IMG/VR virus record: IMGVR_UViG_3300046028_003840
Location: 1 to 33,671 of that record
Origin: a virus
Direction: 5' to 3' (one strand)
DNA: 33,671 nucleotides
This document shows positions 7,700-14,510 of the stretch, in pieces. The position numbers and the translations under genes are program-made. The notes below the pieces were generated by a model that saw nothing but the letters and a program-made list of their open reading frames with translations, had not been told where the DNA came from and searched no databases. The first letter of the stretch is position 1. Each line of letters begins with the position of its first letter.

Positions 7700-7860
7700 A
7701 AGTCTTCGTTTAAATGGTTAAGTAAATTCTTTTCAGTATATTTTAAATTTTGTAAACTTATTTCCAAAATTAATATTTGATTTTGGTGATAAGTAAGATT
7801 TTCTTCATTTTTAATTATTTCTTTTTTAATTAAAGCTAATATGTGTTCTGTTTTTTCCAT
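7696..7860 (-). CDS. Small helical protein, 54 residues
   Basis: A short frame starting MEKTEHILALIKKEIIKNEE. It is almost entirely charged and amphipathic, with Leu/Ile spaced as in a coiled coil (LILEISLQNLKYTEKNLL). It overlaps the lipoprotein start by four bases (ATGA) and begins five bases after the upstream stop, so it fits the operon. No domain is recognised. Confidence 0.6.
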   Translation of the reverse strand: MEKTEHILALIKKEIIKNEENLTYHQNQILILEISLQNLKYTEKNLLNHLNEDL

Positions 7861-7865
7861 TTTAG

Positions 7866-8210
7866 TTAGTTTTTTAAATCTTTGTAAAGTCTAATTTGTT
7901 CTTGAATAATTAATGATTGTTTGCCAGAGTTAAGAGCTTGCATATCTTTTGAAATAATTAAGCCATTTAATCCCTTTAAAAACTTTTCTTTTTGCTCGTT
8001 GTCATTCTCAACTACTGAGCCAACAAAACTAAAGCCATTCACTTTCTGCAGTTCCATAAATTCAAGTAATGAATCATAAAGCCTATCGCTAATTAAAGAA
8101 CCGCTAAATGTATCTGCTATATTCTTAACGTTTAAAAATGCACTTAGTTTTATTCTTTGTCTGTACCCTATCTTAGATAGTATTGGTATAAATACTTTAG
8201 ATTCTACCAT
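7866..8210 (-). CDS. Unknown early protein, 114 residues
   Basis: I do not recognise this protein. It is soluble and mixed alpha/beta, with IGYRQRIKLSAFLNVK near the start and SGKQSLIIQEQIRLYKDL at the end. It overlaps the upstream gene by seven bases, consistent with coupled translation in the leftward early operon. No signal peptide, membrane segment or catalytic motif is visible. Confidence 0.65.
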   Translation of the reverse strand: MVESKVFIPILSKIGYRQRIKLSAFLNVKNIADTFSGSLISDRLYDSLLEFMELQKVNGFSFVGSVVENDNEQKEKFLKGLNGLIISKDMQALNSGKQSLIIQEQIRLYKDLKN

Positions 8211-8545
8211 GATTCCTTATCGCTAAATTCCCAGTCCTGCATTTCACTATCAAATAGCTTGTCAACTATTAAGTCTAAAGCGTCGTTTATTTCATTTGTA
8301 TACTTTTGCAAAGAACTTGTTTTATTAATTATAAAGTAATAGTTATCACTTATAACATTTTCGCAGTCGTGTTCGTCGCATCCAACGTTCCAAAAGAAAG
8401 TAACTTTAATGTTATGGTCGCCGTAGTCTTGAATTTCATAGGTTACATTGTAATCCTTATCAATTGGTTCGATGTGTTCAAATTGGTTAATTATACCTAC
8501 TGTAATTAAGTCCAATTCTTTGTTGGTAAATTTAGTTAGTTTCAT
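8204..8545 (-). CDS. Unknown acidic early protein, 113 residues
   Basis: The product is very acidic, with repeated D/E runs (CDEHDCENVISDN, and DSEMQDWEFSDKESW at the end). The N-terminus MKLTKFTNKELDLITVGII is helical, followed by a beta-rich core with TYEIQDYGDHNIKVTFFW. The charge and size would suit a DNA mimic or an inhibitor of a host nucleic-acid-binding protein, but this is speculation. It lies between the membrane protein at 8549 and the unknown gene at 7866. Confidence 0.65.
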   Translation of the reverse strand: MKLTKFTNKELDLITVGIINQFEHIEPIDKDYNVTYEIQDYGDHNIKVTFFWNVGCDEHDCENVISDNYYFIINKTSSLQKYTNEINDALDLIVDKLFDSEMQDWEFSDKESW

Positions 8546-8548
8546 GGC

Positions 8549-8803
8549 TTATTTTTTAAAAGATAAAGTTAAATTGTCAAAAGTTAGTTCCTGGTTAGTT
8601 GCATCCATTTGTTTAATGATTAGATCACGTTGTTTAATTTGATAGTCTAATTGTTCATTTACAATTGATAGTCTTATTGCTATTCCTAAGAATATAATAG
8701 TTGCTAATGAAGTAATTACAAGTAAGCCAAAATAAAGACTTGCTTTATTGATGTGGTTACTTTCTGTTTTTTCAATTCCGTTGTTTAATAAATCCTCTTT
8801 CAT
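8549..8803 (-). CDS. Single-pass membrane protein with coiled coil
   Basis: The product has 84 residues. A polar N-terminus of about 22 residues precedes one strong membrane segment (about 24-47, LYFGLLVITSLATIIFLGIAI), then a coiled coil (about 48-75, NEQLDYQIKQRDLIIKQMDA). It is the first gene after the promoter at 8837-8868, so it heads a sub-operon of the leftward early region. The function is unknown; a role in the host envelope during early infection is possible. Confidence 0.65.
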   Translation of the reverse strand: MKEDLLNNGIEKTESNHINKASLYFGLLVITSLATIIFLGIAIRLSIVNEQLDYQIKQRDLIIKQMDATNQELTFDNLTLSFKK

Positions 8804-8836
8804 TTGTTTTAGTTTTAATTGGTTAGTAATATGATG

Positions 8837-8868
8837 TAAAGATATATTATTTATTTTGAATAAAAAAA
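8837..8868 (-). promoter_or_regulatory. Early promoter with shared TTTTTTTATTCAAA block
   Basis: On the minus strand the 14-base block TTTTTTTATTCAAA (8868-8855) is followed by TATCTTTA (8844-8837), one mismatch from TAnnTTTG. The same block lies upstream of the promoters at 10385 and 14842. It faces the gene starting at 8803. The rest of the 8804-8989 gap holds no gene that I can support. Confidence 0.55.
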
Positions 8869-8989
8869 TATATTTTCAAAATAAAACGTAACTGTTTGAC
8901 TATCAAAGTAATAAAATTAAACTAAGCACAAGTTATAACTAATATTCAGGACCCCAGTCGGATAATATTAATATAACTGTGCATTAGAA

Positions 8990-9520
8990 TCATTTTAAAG
9001 TACCTATTAAAAAACCACCTAAAAATGTGATTATTCCAACTTGAGCAATCTTTAATCTGCTATTCTTTTTAGCTTTTCTAAGGCTTAATGAATCGTTGTA
9101 ATGTTGAATATCTTTAACCATTACAATGTCTTTATAATTTACAATCATTTTAGAATAGTCTTTAATTATTGAATCCTGCATTAAAATAGTGCTATCGTTA
9201 ATTAAATCTATTTTATCATGCCATTTAATAATTGTATCAAAATATGTTTTGCATGTGTCTGGTGCTGTCAAATAAACATTCTTTACTTTATCTTTATACA
9301 CTACCTTTAAACCTTGTTTAGTTAGCTTTAGCAGTTGCAAAGATACATTTAGGTTAGTTATATCATTCGTTAAATTTGCATTGCTTAAATTAGCTTTAAT
9401 TAATAAGCTATCATTAATAGGTTTCAATCCTTCAACTGTTTTATTTCCGCAGTCTTTTAATGCTAGAAAAATCATAGCTATTAAAAATAATTCTAAGGTA
9501 ACTCTGTATTGTATTTTCAT
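8990..9520 (-). CDS. Two-span envelope protein with periplasmic coiled coil (spanin-like)
   Basis: The product has 176 residues from the ATG at 9520, five bases after the upstream stop. A longer frame from 9622 would overlap the neighbour almost fully. There is an N-terminal membrane segment (about 8-22, TLELFLIAMIFLAL), a long helical and coiled middle with KVKNVYLTAPDTCKTYFDTI, and a C-terminal hydrophobic segment (about 155-174, VGIITFLGGFLIGTL). The AP-DTC motif recurs, as I recall, in uncharacterised Bacteroidota phage membrane proteins. The layout could bridge the periplasm like a spanin, but its place in the early operon argues for another envelope role. Confidence 0.6.
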   Translation of the reverse strand: MKIQYRVTLELFLIAMIFLALKDCGNKTVEGLKPINDSLLIKANLSNANLTNDITNLNVSLQLLKLTKQGLKVVYKDKVKNVYLTAPDTCKTYFDTIIKWHDKIDLINDSTILMQDSIIKDYSKMIVNYKDIVMVKDIQHYNDSLSLRKAKKNSRLKIAQVGIITFLGGFLIGTLK

Positions 9521-9522
9521 GT

Positions 9523-9765
9523 TTAATGTTTTGTATAGTAAGTGAATGTGTCTTGGTATATAGAATAAATACCAAATGAAATAGATCCAATTATGATAAG
9601 TATCATAACACCAAAAACCCATGTTACAACGTGGTCACGATTTGTTCTAGTTATATTGAGAAGTTTATCAAGTAAAAGACCTACAAAGTAAGGTATGCCT
9701 ATAAATACAACTACTACTATTATTAATGTTATTATTGTTTCTAAGTGTATTATTAAATTTTCCAT
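9523..9765 (-). CDS. Small two-span membrane protein, 80 residues
   Basis: There are two hydrophobic helices (about residues 10-36, TIITLIIVVVVFIGIPYFVGLLL, and 47-69, VTWVFGVMILIIIGSISFGIY) separated by a basic loop (ITRTNRDH). It has no recognised domain. It is part of a run of membrane proteins in the leftward early operon. Holin-like topology is possible, but lysis genes lie elsewhere. Confidence 0.65.
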   Translation of the reverse strand: MENLIIHLETIITLIIVVVVFIGIPYFVGLLLDKLLNITRTNRDHVVTWVFGVMILIIIGSISFGIYSIYQDTFTYYTKH

Positions 9766-9810
9766 ATTAGTTTTGTTTGTTTAGTTTATTTATTTTTTTA
9801 TAGTTATAAA

Positions 9811-9924
9811 TTATTTCTTATTAAATAAAGTTATTATCCATGCACTGAATAAAATTAACAAGGCTATCGGCAAGCCTATCATAATCTCTATAATTATCCA
9901 AATGTAAAAAATTAGTTTTCTCAT
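9811..9924 (-). CDS. 37-residue single-span membrane peptide
   Basis: The frame MRKLIFYIWIIIEIMIG, then LPIALLILFSAWIITLFNKK, is nearly all hydrophobic with basic ends. It overlaps the upstream stop by four bases (ATGA), as real neighbours in this operon do. Small membrane peptides like this often modulate membrane enzymes or exclusion systems, but no specific role can be read here. Confidence 0.6.
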   Translation of the reverse strand: MRKLIFYIWIIIEIMIGLPIALLILFSAWIITLFNKK

Positions 9925-10205
9925 AATTCCGTTAATTCGTATGTGCTATTCATAGTTTGAAATTTAATATATTTATCTGTTTGTTCTATTATTTCAGTAA
10001 TTACAGTAGTCATCCAACCGTTATCTAATAATAAAGACCTACCTATTTTAATGTCATTATGTCTCCAAGCGAACTCCCCTTTATCGTTCCATTCAATATA
10101 CTCAACTTTAAATTTACCAACTTGAGTTAAGCCATCATTCATTCTTTTTAAGATAAATTTAGGCTTATAATCTTTTACTAAGTTAGCGTTGTATTTATCG
10201 TTCAT
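9921..10205 (-). CDS. Unknown early protein, 94 residues
   Basis: I do not recognise it. It is beta-rich and hydrophilic, with KFKVEYIEWNDKGEFAWRH and GRSLLLDNGWMTTVITEII, resembling a small barrel. It overlaps the 48-residue basic protein upstream and the membrane peptide downstream by three to four bases each, so it is an integral operon member. Confidence 0.65.
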   Translation of the reverse strand: MNDKYNANLVKDYKPKFILKRMNDGLTQVGKFKVEYIEWNDKGEFAWRHNDIKIGRSLLLDNGWMTTVITEIIEQTDKYIKFQTMNSTYELTEL

Positions 10206-10348
10206 AATCCTTTAGCTATTTTTTTAAGTTTTTCAACGTCGTAAACGCATACAGTTACCGATTTCTTTTTAATCAATTTCTTTGGAGCTCCTGCACCTTT
10301 ACGTTTGCCACCAGATAATTTAGGTTTTCCGTCTTTTTTTAGTTTCAT
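10202..10348 (-). CDS. 48-residue basic protein, first gene of the leftward operon
   Basis: The frame starts MKLKKDGKPKLSGGKRKGAG, followed by APKKLIKKKSVTVCVYDVEK and LKKIAKGL. The GGKRKGAGAPKK segment is an AT-hook-like or linker-type basic patch, and the end forms a short strand plus helix. It is the leader gene behind the TATATTTG promoter at 10354-10361. It could be a small DNA-binding regulator of the divergent promoters; this is inference from charge and position. Confidence 0.6.
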   Translation of the reverse strand: MKLKKDGKPKLSGGKRKGAGAPKKLIKKKSVTVCVYDVEKLKKIAKGL

Positions 10349-10353
10349 GTTTG

Positions 10354-10361
10354 CAAATATA
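10354..10361 (-). promoter_or_regulatory. Leftward early promoter -7 element TATATTTG
   Basis: On the minus strand TATATTTG is followed by CAAAC and the start codon of the 48-residue gene, leaving a leader of only a few bases. It diverges from the rightward promoter at 10385-10414. No TTG lies 19 bases upstream, so the -33 box is weak. Confidence 0.55.
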
Positions 10362-10384
10362 ATTATAATATTTTAATATAAAAA

Positions 10385-10414
10385 TTTTTTATTCAAATTA
10401 TTTTGTTAATTTTG
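10385..10414 (+). promoter_or_regulatory. Rightward early promoter for the methyltransferase operon
   Basis: The block TTTTTTATTCAAA (10385-10397) precedes TAATTTTG (10407-10414), a match to TAnnTTTG. The leader then reads GTAAAATAAATACTACTACC before the ATG at 10435, nearly the same as the leader of the leftward recombination genes at 7121-7142. The shared block and leader suggest co-regulation. Confidence 0.7.
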
Positions 10415-10434
10415 TAAAATAAATACTACTACCT

Positions 10435-11583
10435 ATGAATGTAATATCACTTTTTAATGGAATGAATACAGGTCGCCAAGCCTTAGAAAACGTTGGCATC
10501 AAAGTAAATAAATATTATTCAAGCGAAATTAAACCATACGCAATTGAATTAACTCAACATCACTTTCATGACACTATTCAAGTAGGCGACGTTACTAAAT
10601 GGCGAGAATGGGATATTGATTGGCAAAGTATTGATTTAATATTGAGTGGATCGCCTTGTCAAGATTTATCAGCAGCTGGTAAACGTGCGGGAATAAATGG
10701 TAAAAAGTCAAGTTTATTTTTTACATTTGTTGAAATATTAGAATATGTAAAAGCAGTTAATCCTAAAGTATTATTTTTACAAGAGAATGTAGGTAGTGCA
10801 AGTAAGTTAGATGTTGGTATTATGAGTAGGGCTTTAGGTGTTTATCCAGTTAGAATAAATAGTAGTTTATTAACGGCTCAATTAAGAGACCGTTATTATT
10901 GGAGTAATATTAGAACTAAAGAAACTATGTTTGATTTGGTTACTGATATTCCACAACCTAAAGATAAAGGAATAATGTTTAAAGATATTATTACTGATGG
11001 TAGAGTTGAAAGGGTAAAAGCTGTTTGTTTAATGGAAGGTACAATATCTAAACATAATTTTACGGATAATTTAAGTGATAAAGCACAAAACTATTTAAGG
11101 TCAAGAGGTGAAAAAAAAAATTTTATTTCATTAGTTTATGTAGATACTGATAAGCACAGTTGTTTAAATACAGGAAGTGGAAAAGGTGGAACTCAAAAAA
11201 GTTTAATTAAAAGAGATAGCACTACAAATATGGTTACTTTAATTTATGAAGTAAATGATGAACTAAGATGCAAAACAAATACTATAAAAGGTTATGATGT
11301 CGTTACTGAAAATGATTGTTTAGATTTATCTTTTCCAACTTCAATAACAAGACGTGCAAGAGTAACAAAAGGTAAAAGTCCTTGTTTAATGGAATCAAAT
11401 AATAATCTTTACAGTTATAAAGATGGAATGGTTAGAACTGTTAATCAAATTGAAATGGAACGTTTACAAGGCTTTCCTGATGGGTATACTTCAATACTAT
11501 CTAAGGCTAAAGCTGGTAGTCTTTTAGGTGATGGATGGACGTTACCAATAATTGAACACATATTTAAATTTATAAATAAATAA
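10435..11583 (+). CDS. DNA (cytosine-5) methyltransferase
   Basis: The product has 382 residues and transfers a methyl group from S-adenosylmethionine to carbon 5 of cytosine. Motif I is SLFNGMNTG (5-13). Motif IV is GSPCQDLS with catalytic Cys75. Motif VI is QENVG (Glu117), motif VIII is QLRDR (149-153), motif IX is VRTVNQIEMERLQGFPDGY near residues 331-349, and GDGWTLPIIEHI near the end is motif X. The target-recognition region (about 165-310) is large. The opening resembles the phage/DNMT3-like branch. It is first in an operon with a DUF1599 protein and a PP-loop protein, so it may protect phage DNA or provide a methylated base for further modification. Confidence 0.92.
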   Translation: MNVISLFNGMNTGRQALENVGIKVNKYYSSEIKPYAIELTQHHFHDTIQVGDVTKWREWDIDWQSIDLILSGSPCQDLSAAGKRAGINGKKSSLFFTFVEILEYVKAVNPKVLFLQENVGSASKLDVGIMSRALGVYPVRINSSLLTAQLRDRYYWSNIRTKETMFDLVTDIPQPKDKGIMFKDIITDGRVERVKAVCLMEGTISKHNFTDNLSDKAQNYLRSRGEKKNFISLVYVDTDKHSCLNTGSGKGGTQKSLIKRDSTTNMVTLIYEVNDELRCKTNTIKGYDVVTENDCLDLSFPTSITRRARVTKGKSPCLMESNNNLYSYKDGMVRTVNQIEMERLQGFPDGYTSILSKAKAGSLLGDGWTLPIIEHIFKFINK

Positions 11584-11587
11584 TAAA

Positions 11588-11881
11588 ATGGAATTAGAAA
11601 CAATAAATAATTTAATTAAGGCAGAATATCAAACTATGTGCGAACTTGCCATTGCTAAAAATATTTCTTACAACGGATCAATCTTTAATTCAGATTGGAT
11701 TATTAATGTAGATGGCATTGATAAAAGTAAGCAAGTTGAAATTGGTATTATAGCTCGCTGTAACGATAAAATTTCAAGAATTCAAAAGGTAGGCTTAACA
11801 GGTTTTAATGAAGACAATCTAACCGATTTGATAGGTTATTTAATGCTTTTAAAAATACATAAAAATGAAAACAGTAAATAG
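11588..11881 (+). CDS. DUF1599 / nucleotide-modification-associated (Nmad1-like) protein
   Basis: The product has 97 residues. The pattern AIAKNISYNGSIF near residues 21-33, IIARCNDKISRIQ in the middle, and EDNLTDLIGYLMLLKIH at the end is that of DUF1599, which comparative genomics (Iyer and co-workers) linked to phage DNA-base modification loci. The family is small, helical and probably binds a nucleotide or base. Here it lies four bases after a C5 methyltransferase and overlaps the PP-loop gene by 17 bases, exactly the kind of setting described for it. The family call rests on pattern recall rather than an alignment. Confidence 0.65.
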   Translation: MELETINNLIKAEYQTMCELAIAKNISYNGSIFNSDWIINVDGIDKSKQVEIGIIARCNDKISRIQKVGLTGFNEDNLTDLIGYLMLLKIHKNENSK

Positions 11882-12680
11882 TTTATCAGGGGGTAAAACA
11901 AGTTCGTATTTAGCATCTCATTATCCGGCCGACTATAATATATTTTCTTTAATAAGAATAGAAGACGAAAAGTGCAAGTCTAAAGATGATTCTATTATTA
12001 AATTTGTATCTGATAAAATAGGCCAAGAATTTATTGCCACTGCTGAATCTGATTTAACTTTAAAGGCAGTTATGGATTTAGAACAACTAATCGGTAAAGA
12101 GATAATTTGGGTTACTGGAAGAACATTTGAAGACGTTAATAGAAAGGCAACAGGAGGAAAAGGATTGCCTAATCAACAATGGAGGTTTTGTACAACTGAA
12201 ATGAAAATGAGGCCTATATTTGATTGGTGGTTTAAAAACATTGGAGAAAAATGCTTAATGGGAATTGGCTTTAGGTATGACGAAAAAGAAAGAGCTGAAA
12301 GATTAAGTACTAAATTTAAAGGAATAGTTGGTAAAAGGGGAACTAAAAATAAGTGGGAAGAAATAGAATGGAGAGAAGGATATTTTCCGTTAATAGAAGA
12401 TAAGGTTAATCACTTTAAAGTTAAACAATGGGCGGATTCAACTAATTTGATTTTTCCTTTAGACTCTAACTGTGTTGGATGTTTCCATAAACCAATGCAA
12501 CAATTAAGAAAGAATTGGGATTTGGAAGCTGATAAAATGCAATGGTTTTCCGACCAAGAAGGAATAAAAAAAAGATGGAAAAAAGAAGGGTTTTATAGTG
12601 ATTTTAAAAACTTAGGCATACAACAAGATTTTAATTTCGGAACAGGTAGTGGATGCCAAGCAGGATTTTGTACTGATTAA
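11865..12680 (+). CDS. PAPS-reductase-family PP-loop ATPase with Cys cluster
   Basis: The product has 271 residues. The PP-loop SLSGGKTSS (6-14) binds and adenylates or hydrolyses ATP. The family signature RFCTTEMKMRP holds Cys109. Further cysteines, Cys203/Cys206 (CVGC) and Cys264/Cys269 (GCQAGFC), could hold an iron-sulphur cluster, as in DndC-like and tRNA-thiolation relatives. Such enzymes usually move sulphur or reduce sulphate esters. No DndD/E-type partners are seen, so classic phosphorothioation is unlikely. With the adjacent methyltransferase and DUF1599 protein, a role in making or handling a modified nucleotide is a reasonable inference. Confidence 0.8.
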   Translation: MKTVNSLSGGKTSSYLASHYPADYNIFSLIRIEDEKCKSKDDSIIKFVSDKIGQEFIATAESDLTLKAVMDLEQLIGKEIIWVTGRTFEDVNRKATGGKGLPNQQWRFCTTEMKMRPIFDWWFKNIGEKCLMGIGFRYDEKERAERLSTKFKGIVGKRGTKNKWEEIEWREGYFPLIEDKVNHFKVKQWADSTNLIFPLDSNCVGCFHKPMQQLRKNWDLEADKMQWFSDQEGIKKRWKKEGFYSDFKNLGIQQDFNFGTGSGCQAGFCTD

Positions 12681-12697
12681 TAATTTAAAACAAAAAT

Positions 12698-12895
12698 ATG
12701 AAAAATAAAAAAACAGAAGCCGATACTGATGCCGCAGCGGAGATATTAGATGAGTTAGTTTCTTTATTAGACCAAAGAGTGTCTGATTTATACGAAGTAA
12801 AAGGAACGTCTGAATCAAGGCACGCTTACATATTTTACAGGTCAAAGGTGTGGGACGCTATTGAGGAATTGGAAAAAAATAAACTTAAATCTTAA
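12698..12895 (+). CDS. Small helical protein, 65 residues
   Basis: The product is charged, with an acidic first half (TEADTDAAAEILDELVSLLD) and a helical second half ending in WDAIEELEKNKLKS. I do not recognise a family. It lies 17 bases after the PP-loop gene and five bases before a cysteine-rich protein, in the same rightward operon. Confidence 0.6.
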   Translation: MKNKKTEADTDAAAEILDELVSLLDQRVSDLYEVKGTSESRHAYIFYRSKVWDAIEELEKNKLKS

Positions 12896-12900
12896 ATAAA

Positions 12901-13101
12901 ATGTCAGATATAACGAAATGCGAGGGTACTAATTGCCCACTAAAAGAAAACTGTTTTAGATTTACAGCACAGGGAAACCCTATTTATCAATCTTACTTTG
13001 TAGAAGTTCCATTTAAAGATAATGAATGCGAAATGTTTTGGGGTAAAAAATCAGAAAGTATATTTAACCAATTAAAAGATATAACAAATGGAAAAACATG
13101 A
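12901..13101 (+). CDS. Small cysteine-rich protein, possible metal binder
   Basis: The product has 66 residues. Four cysteines (KCEGTNCPLKENCFRF, then NECEMFW) with conserved aromatic spacing suggest a zinc or iron-sulphur site. I recall similar CP.K..C.RF proteins in phages of Bacteroidota, all uncharacterised. It overlaps the next gene by 14 bases. Confidence 0.65.
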   Translation: MSDITKCEGTNCPLKENCFRFTAQGNPIYQSYFVEVPFKDNECEMFWGKKSESIFNQLKDITNGKT

Positions 13102-13324
13102 AGTAAAAGCAGTTACAATGGTTACTGAGATTAACCGAATGCTATGCAGAAATTGCACCACTGATAAAGTAGGAATTGAAATAGCTATTTGGCAATGTAA
13201 AGAATATCGTAATACTTTATATCGCCACAATTTAATTCATGGTAGGAGTTCCAATAACTTTGAAGAATTAGAACAGGTTATTTTTTGGGATAAAGTTAAA
13301 GAATATTTAAAAACTTTATTATGA
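13088..13324 (+). CDS. Unknown early protein, 78 residues
   Basis: The product is mainly helical, with cysteines at MLCRNC and a basic segment (CKEYRNTLYRHNLIHGR). No family is recognised. It overlaps both neighbours (14 bases upstream, ATGA downstream), which supports translation in the operon. Confidence 0.6.
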   Translation: MEKHEVKAVTMVTEINRMLCRNCTTDKVGIEIAIWQCKEYRNTLYRHNLIHGRSSNNFEELEQVIFWDKVKEYLKTLL

Positions 13325-13455
13325 ACTTAACAGAAGCAATAGAAATATTAATGATTCACAGAAAATGGAGGTTAGGTGCTGAAATTGTAATGATTGAACC
13401 TAAAGAATTAACCGAAGCTATTGACGTTGTATTAGCTGAATTACTCAGCAAATAA
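13321..13455 (+). CDS. 44-residue protein ending the rightward operon
   Basis: The short frame MNLTEAIEILMIHRKWRLGA continues EIVMIEPKELTEAIDVVLAE and ends LLSK. It starts by an ATGA overlap and its last 15 bases overlap the end of the opposing gene at 13441, so two transcription units converge here without a visible terminator. No family is recognised. Confidence 0.6.
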   Translation: MNLTEAIEILMIHRKWRLGAEIVMIEPKELTEAIDVVLAELLSK

Positions 13456-13734
13456 AGGGATGTAATTCTCTAAATAATTCTTTTCAAAAGTATCAAATTT
13501 ACTAGATGCAAATAAATAACTACCATCCGATAATATAACCTTAGTGCATTCTCTAGGGTTATTATTAATATCAAATAAAATGTAAGCTCTAAATGATACA
13601 ATAGTTACTTCACTTGTTTCTATTGCACAGTTAAAAAATAGCCATTCGCCAAATGGTTTACAAAGCATAAAACCGTTTTCGTCAAACTCCTGACTCTCGT
13701 GTTTATCGATTATTCTAAATTTAAACAGTGCCAT
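13441..13734 (-). CDS. Unknown protein, 97 residues
   Basis: The product is soluble, beta-rich and aromatic (GEWLFFNCAIETSEVTIVSF, then SDGSYLFASSKFDTFEKNYL). It starts on the last base of the exonuclease stop, so the two form a minus-strand pair expressed from the promoter at 14480-14509. The function is unknown, possibly linked to the exonuclease. Confidence 0.6.
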   Translation of the reverse strand: MALFKFRIIDKHESQEFDENGFMLCKPFGEWLFFNCAIETSEVTIVSFRAYILFDINNNPRECTKVILSDGSYLFASSKFDTFEKNYLENYIPLFAE

Positions 13735-14462
13735 TACTTTAATTTGAATTTATTAGTTGAATATGCAAACCATTTATTACATTCATTACATTTAGCTCTT
13801 TGTGTTTTATTGCCTAAAGAACTTACTCTAAAACCTCTTAATTGAATGCTATCAGAACCACATTCAGGACAATCACATTTAACACCAGTAGCGTGTGTTT
13901 TAGACTTCATATATTTATTTAACTTATCAAACCATTGTTCTAATAAATTAACGTCCTGTTTGCAATATTTAACCATTCTCATTAATGCGGCTTGGTTATT
14001 TTCTCTCCATACCTTATGCCACAAATTAGGTTCATTCTCTAACTTTTGACCTAGATTGAAATATTTACCGATTGAGTCTAAACGATTAGAAGGTAAATTT
14101 AACAACTGCCTTGCTTGTTTTAATGTATCAATTGATTTAAAGTCTGGCATCATATCAATATCATGAATCATAGCTCGAGTTCTTAACCATTTAGTATCAA
14201 ACCTATCTGAATTATGACCAACTATCTCATCAGCTTTATGCATGATTTCAATGAATTTAATCATCATTTCTTTATCGCATTGGTTTTTATCCCATTTCAA
14301 ATAATAAATTTTAGGCGAGTAATTCCATTTATAACAAATGCAGATTATTTTAGCATCCTCTATAACATTACCGTAATTAAGGTTAGTTTGGTAACCTGGA
14401 CGCCAGAACCATCCTAAACATGGACTTGTTTCAATATCAAAAAATAATCGATTAATAGCCAT
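13734..14462 (-). CDS. DEDD-type 3'-5' exonuclease (RNase H-like) with C-terminal zinc ribbon
   Basis: The product has 242 residues. The nuclease fold shows the first acidic pair in FFDIETSP (Asp9, Glu11), VGHNSDRFD (81-89) with the second site, and YCKQD (Tyr166, Asp170) as the third motif of the DnaQ/PolB exonuclease family; these residues bind two metal ions and remove 3' nucleotides. Two cysteine pairs near the end (CPEC 198-201 and CNEC 225-228) form a zinc ribbon that may bind DNA. No polymerase domain is attached, so it probably acts in repair, recombination or host DNA turnover. It is transcribed against its neighbours. Confidence 0.8.
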   Translation of the reverse strand: MAINRLFFDIETSPCLGWFWRPGYQTNLNYGNVIEDAKIICICYKWNYSPKIYYLKWDKNQCDKEMMIKFIEIMHKADEIVGHNSDRFDTKWLRTRAMIHDIDMMPDFKSIDTLKQARQLLNLPSNRLDSIGKYFNLGQKLENEPNLWHKVWRENNQAALMRMVKYCKQDVNLLEQWFDKLNKYMKSKTHATGVKCDCPECGSDSIQLRGFRVSSLGNKTQRAKCNECNKWFAYSTNKFKLK

Positions 14463-14479
14463 AATTTATAAGTTTTCAA

Positions 14480-14509
14480 CAAATATAACTATTTTAATTA
14501 CATTTGCAA
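14480..14509 (-). promoter_or_regulatory. Promoter of the exonuclease pair (TTG-19-TATATTTG)
   Basis: On the minus strand TTG (14509-14507) lies exactly 19 bases before TATATTTG (14487-14480), a full Bacteroidota consensus. The start codon at 14462 follows after a short leader. Confidence 0.75.
14499..14506 (+). promoter_or_regulatory. Divergent promoter -7 element TACATTTG for RusA
   Basis: TACATTTG fits TAnnTTTG and is followed by CAAT and the ATG at 14511, so the transcript would be nearly leaderless. It overlaps the opposing promoter, suggesting mutual exclusion. Confidence 0.55.
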
Positions 14510-14510
14510 T

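Noticed and set aside
8990-9622. Longer 210-residue start for the spanin-like protein
   Set aside because: The extra 34 residues overlap the neighbouring membrane protein almost fully; ATG at 9520 fits the spacing used elsewhere in the operon.
10202-10348. Lysogeny repressor between divergent promoters
   Set aside because: The 48-residue protein is basic but too short for a CI-like repressor, shows no helix-turn-helix, and there is no integrase in the genome.
11865-12680. Complete Dnd-type phosphorothioation system
   Set aside because: Only a DndC-like PP-loop protein is present; no DndA cysteine desulphurase, DndD ATPase or DndE-like gene is visible.
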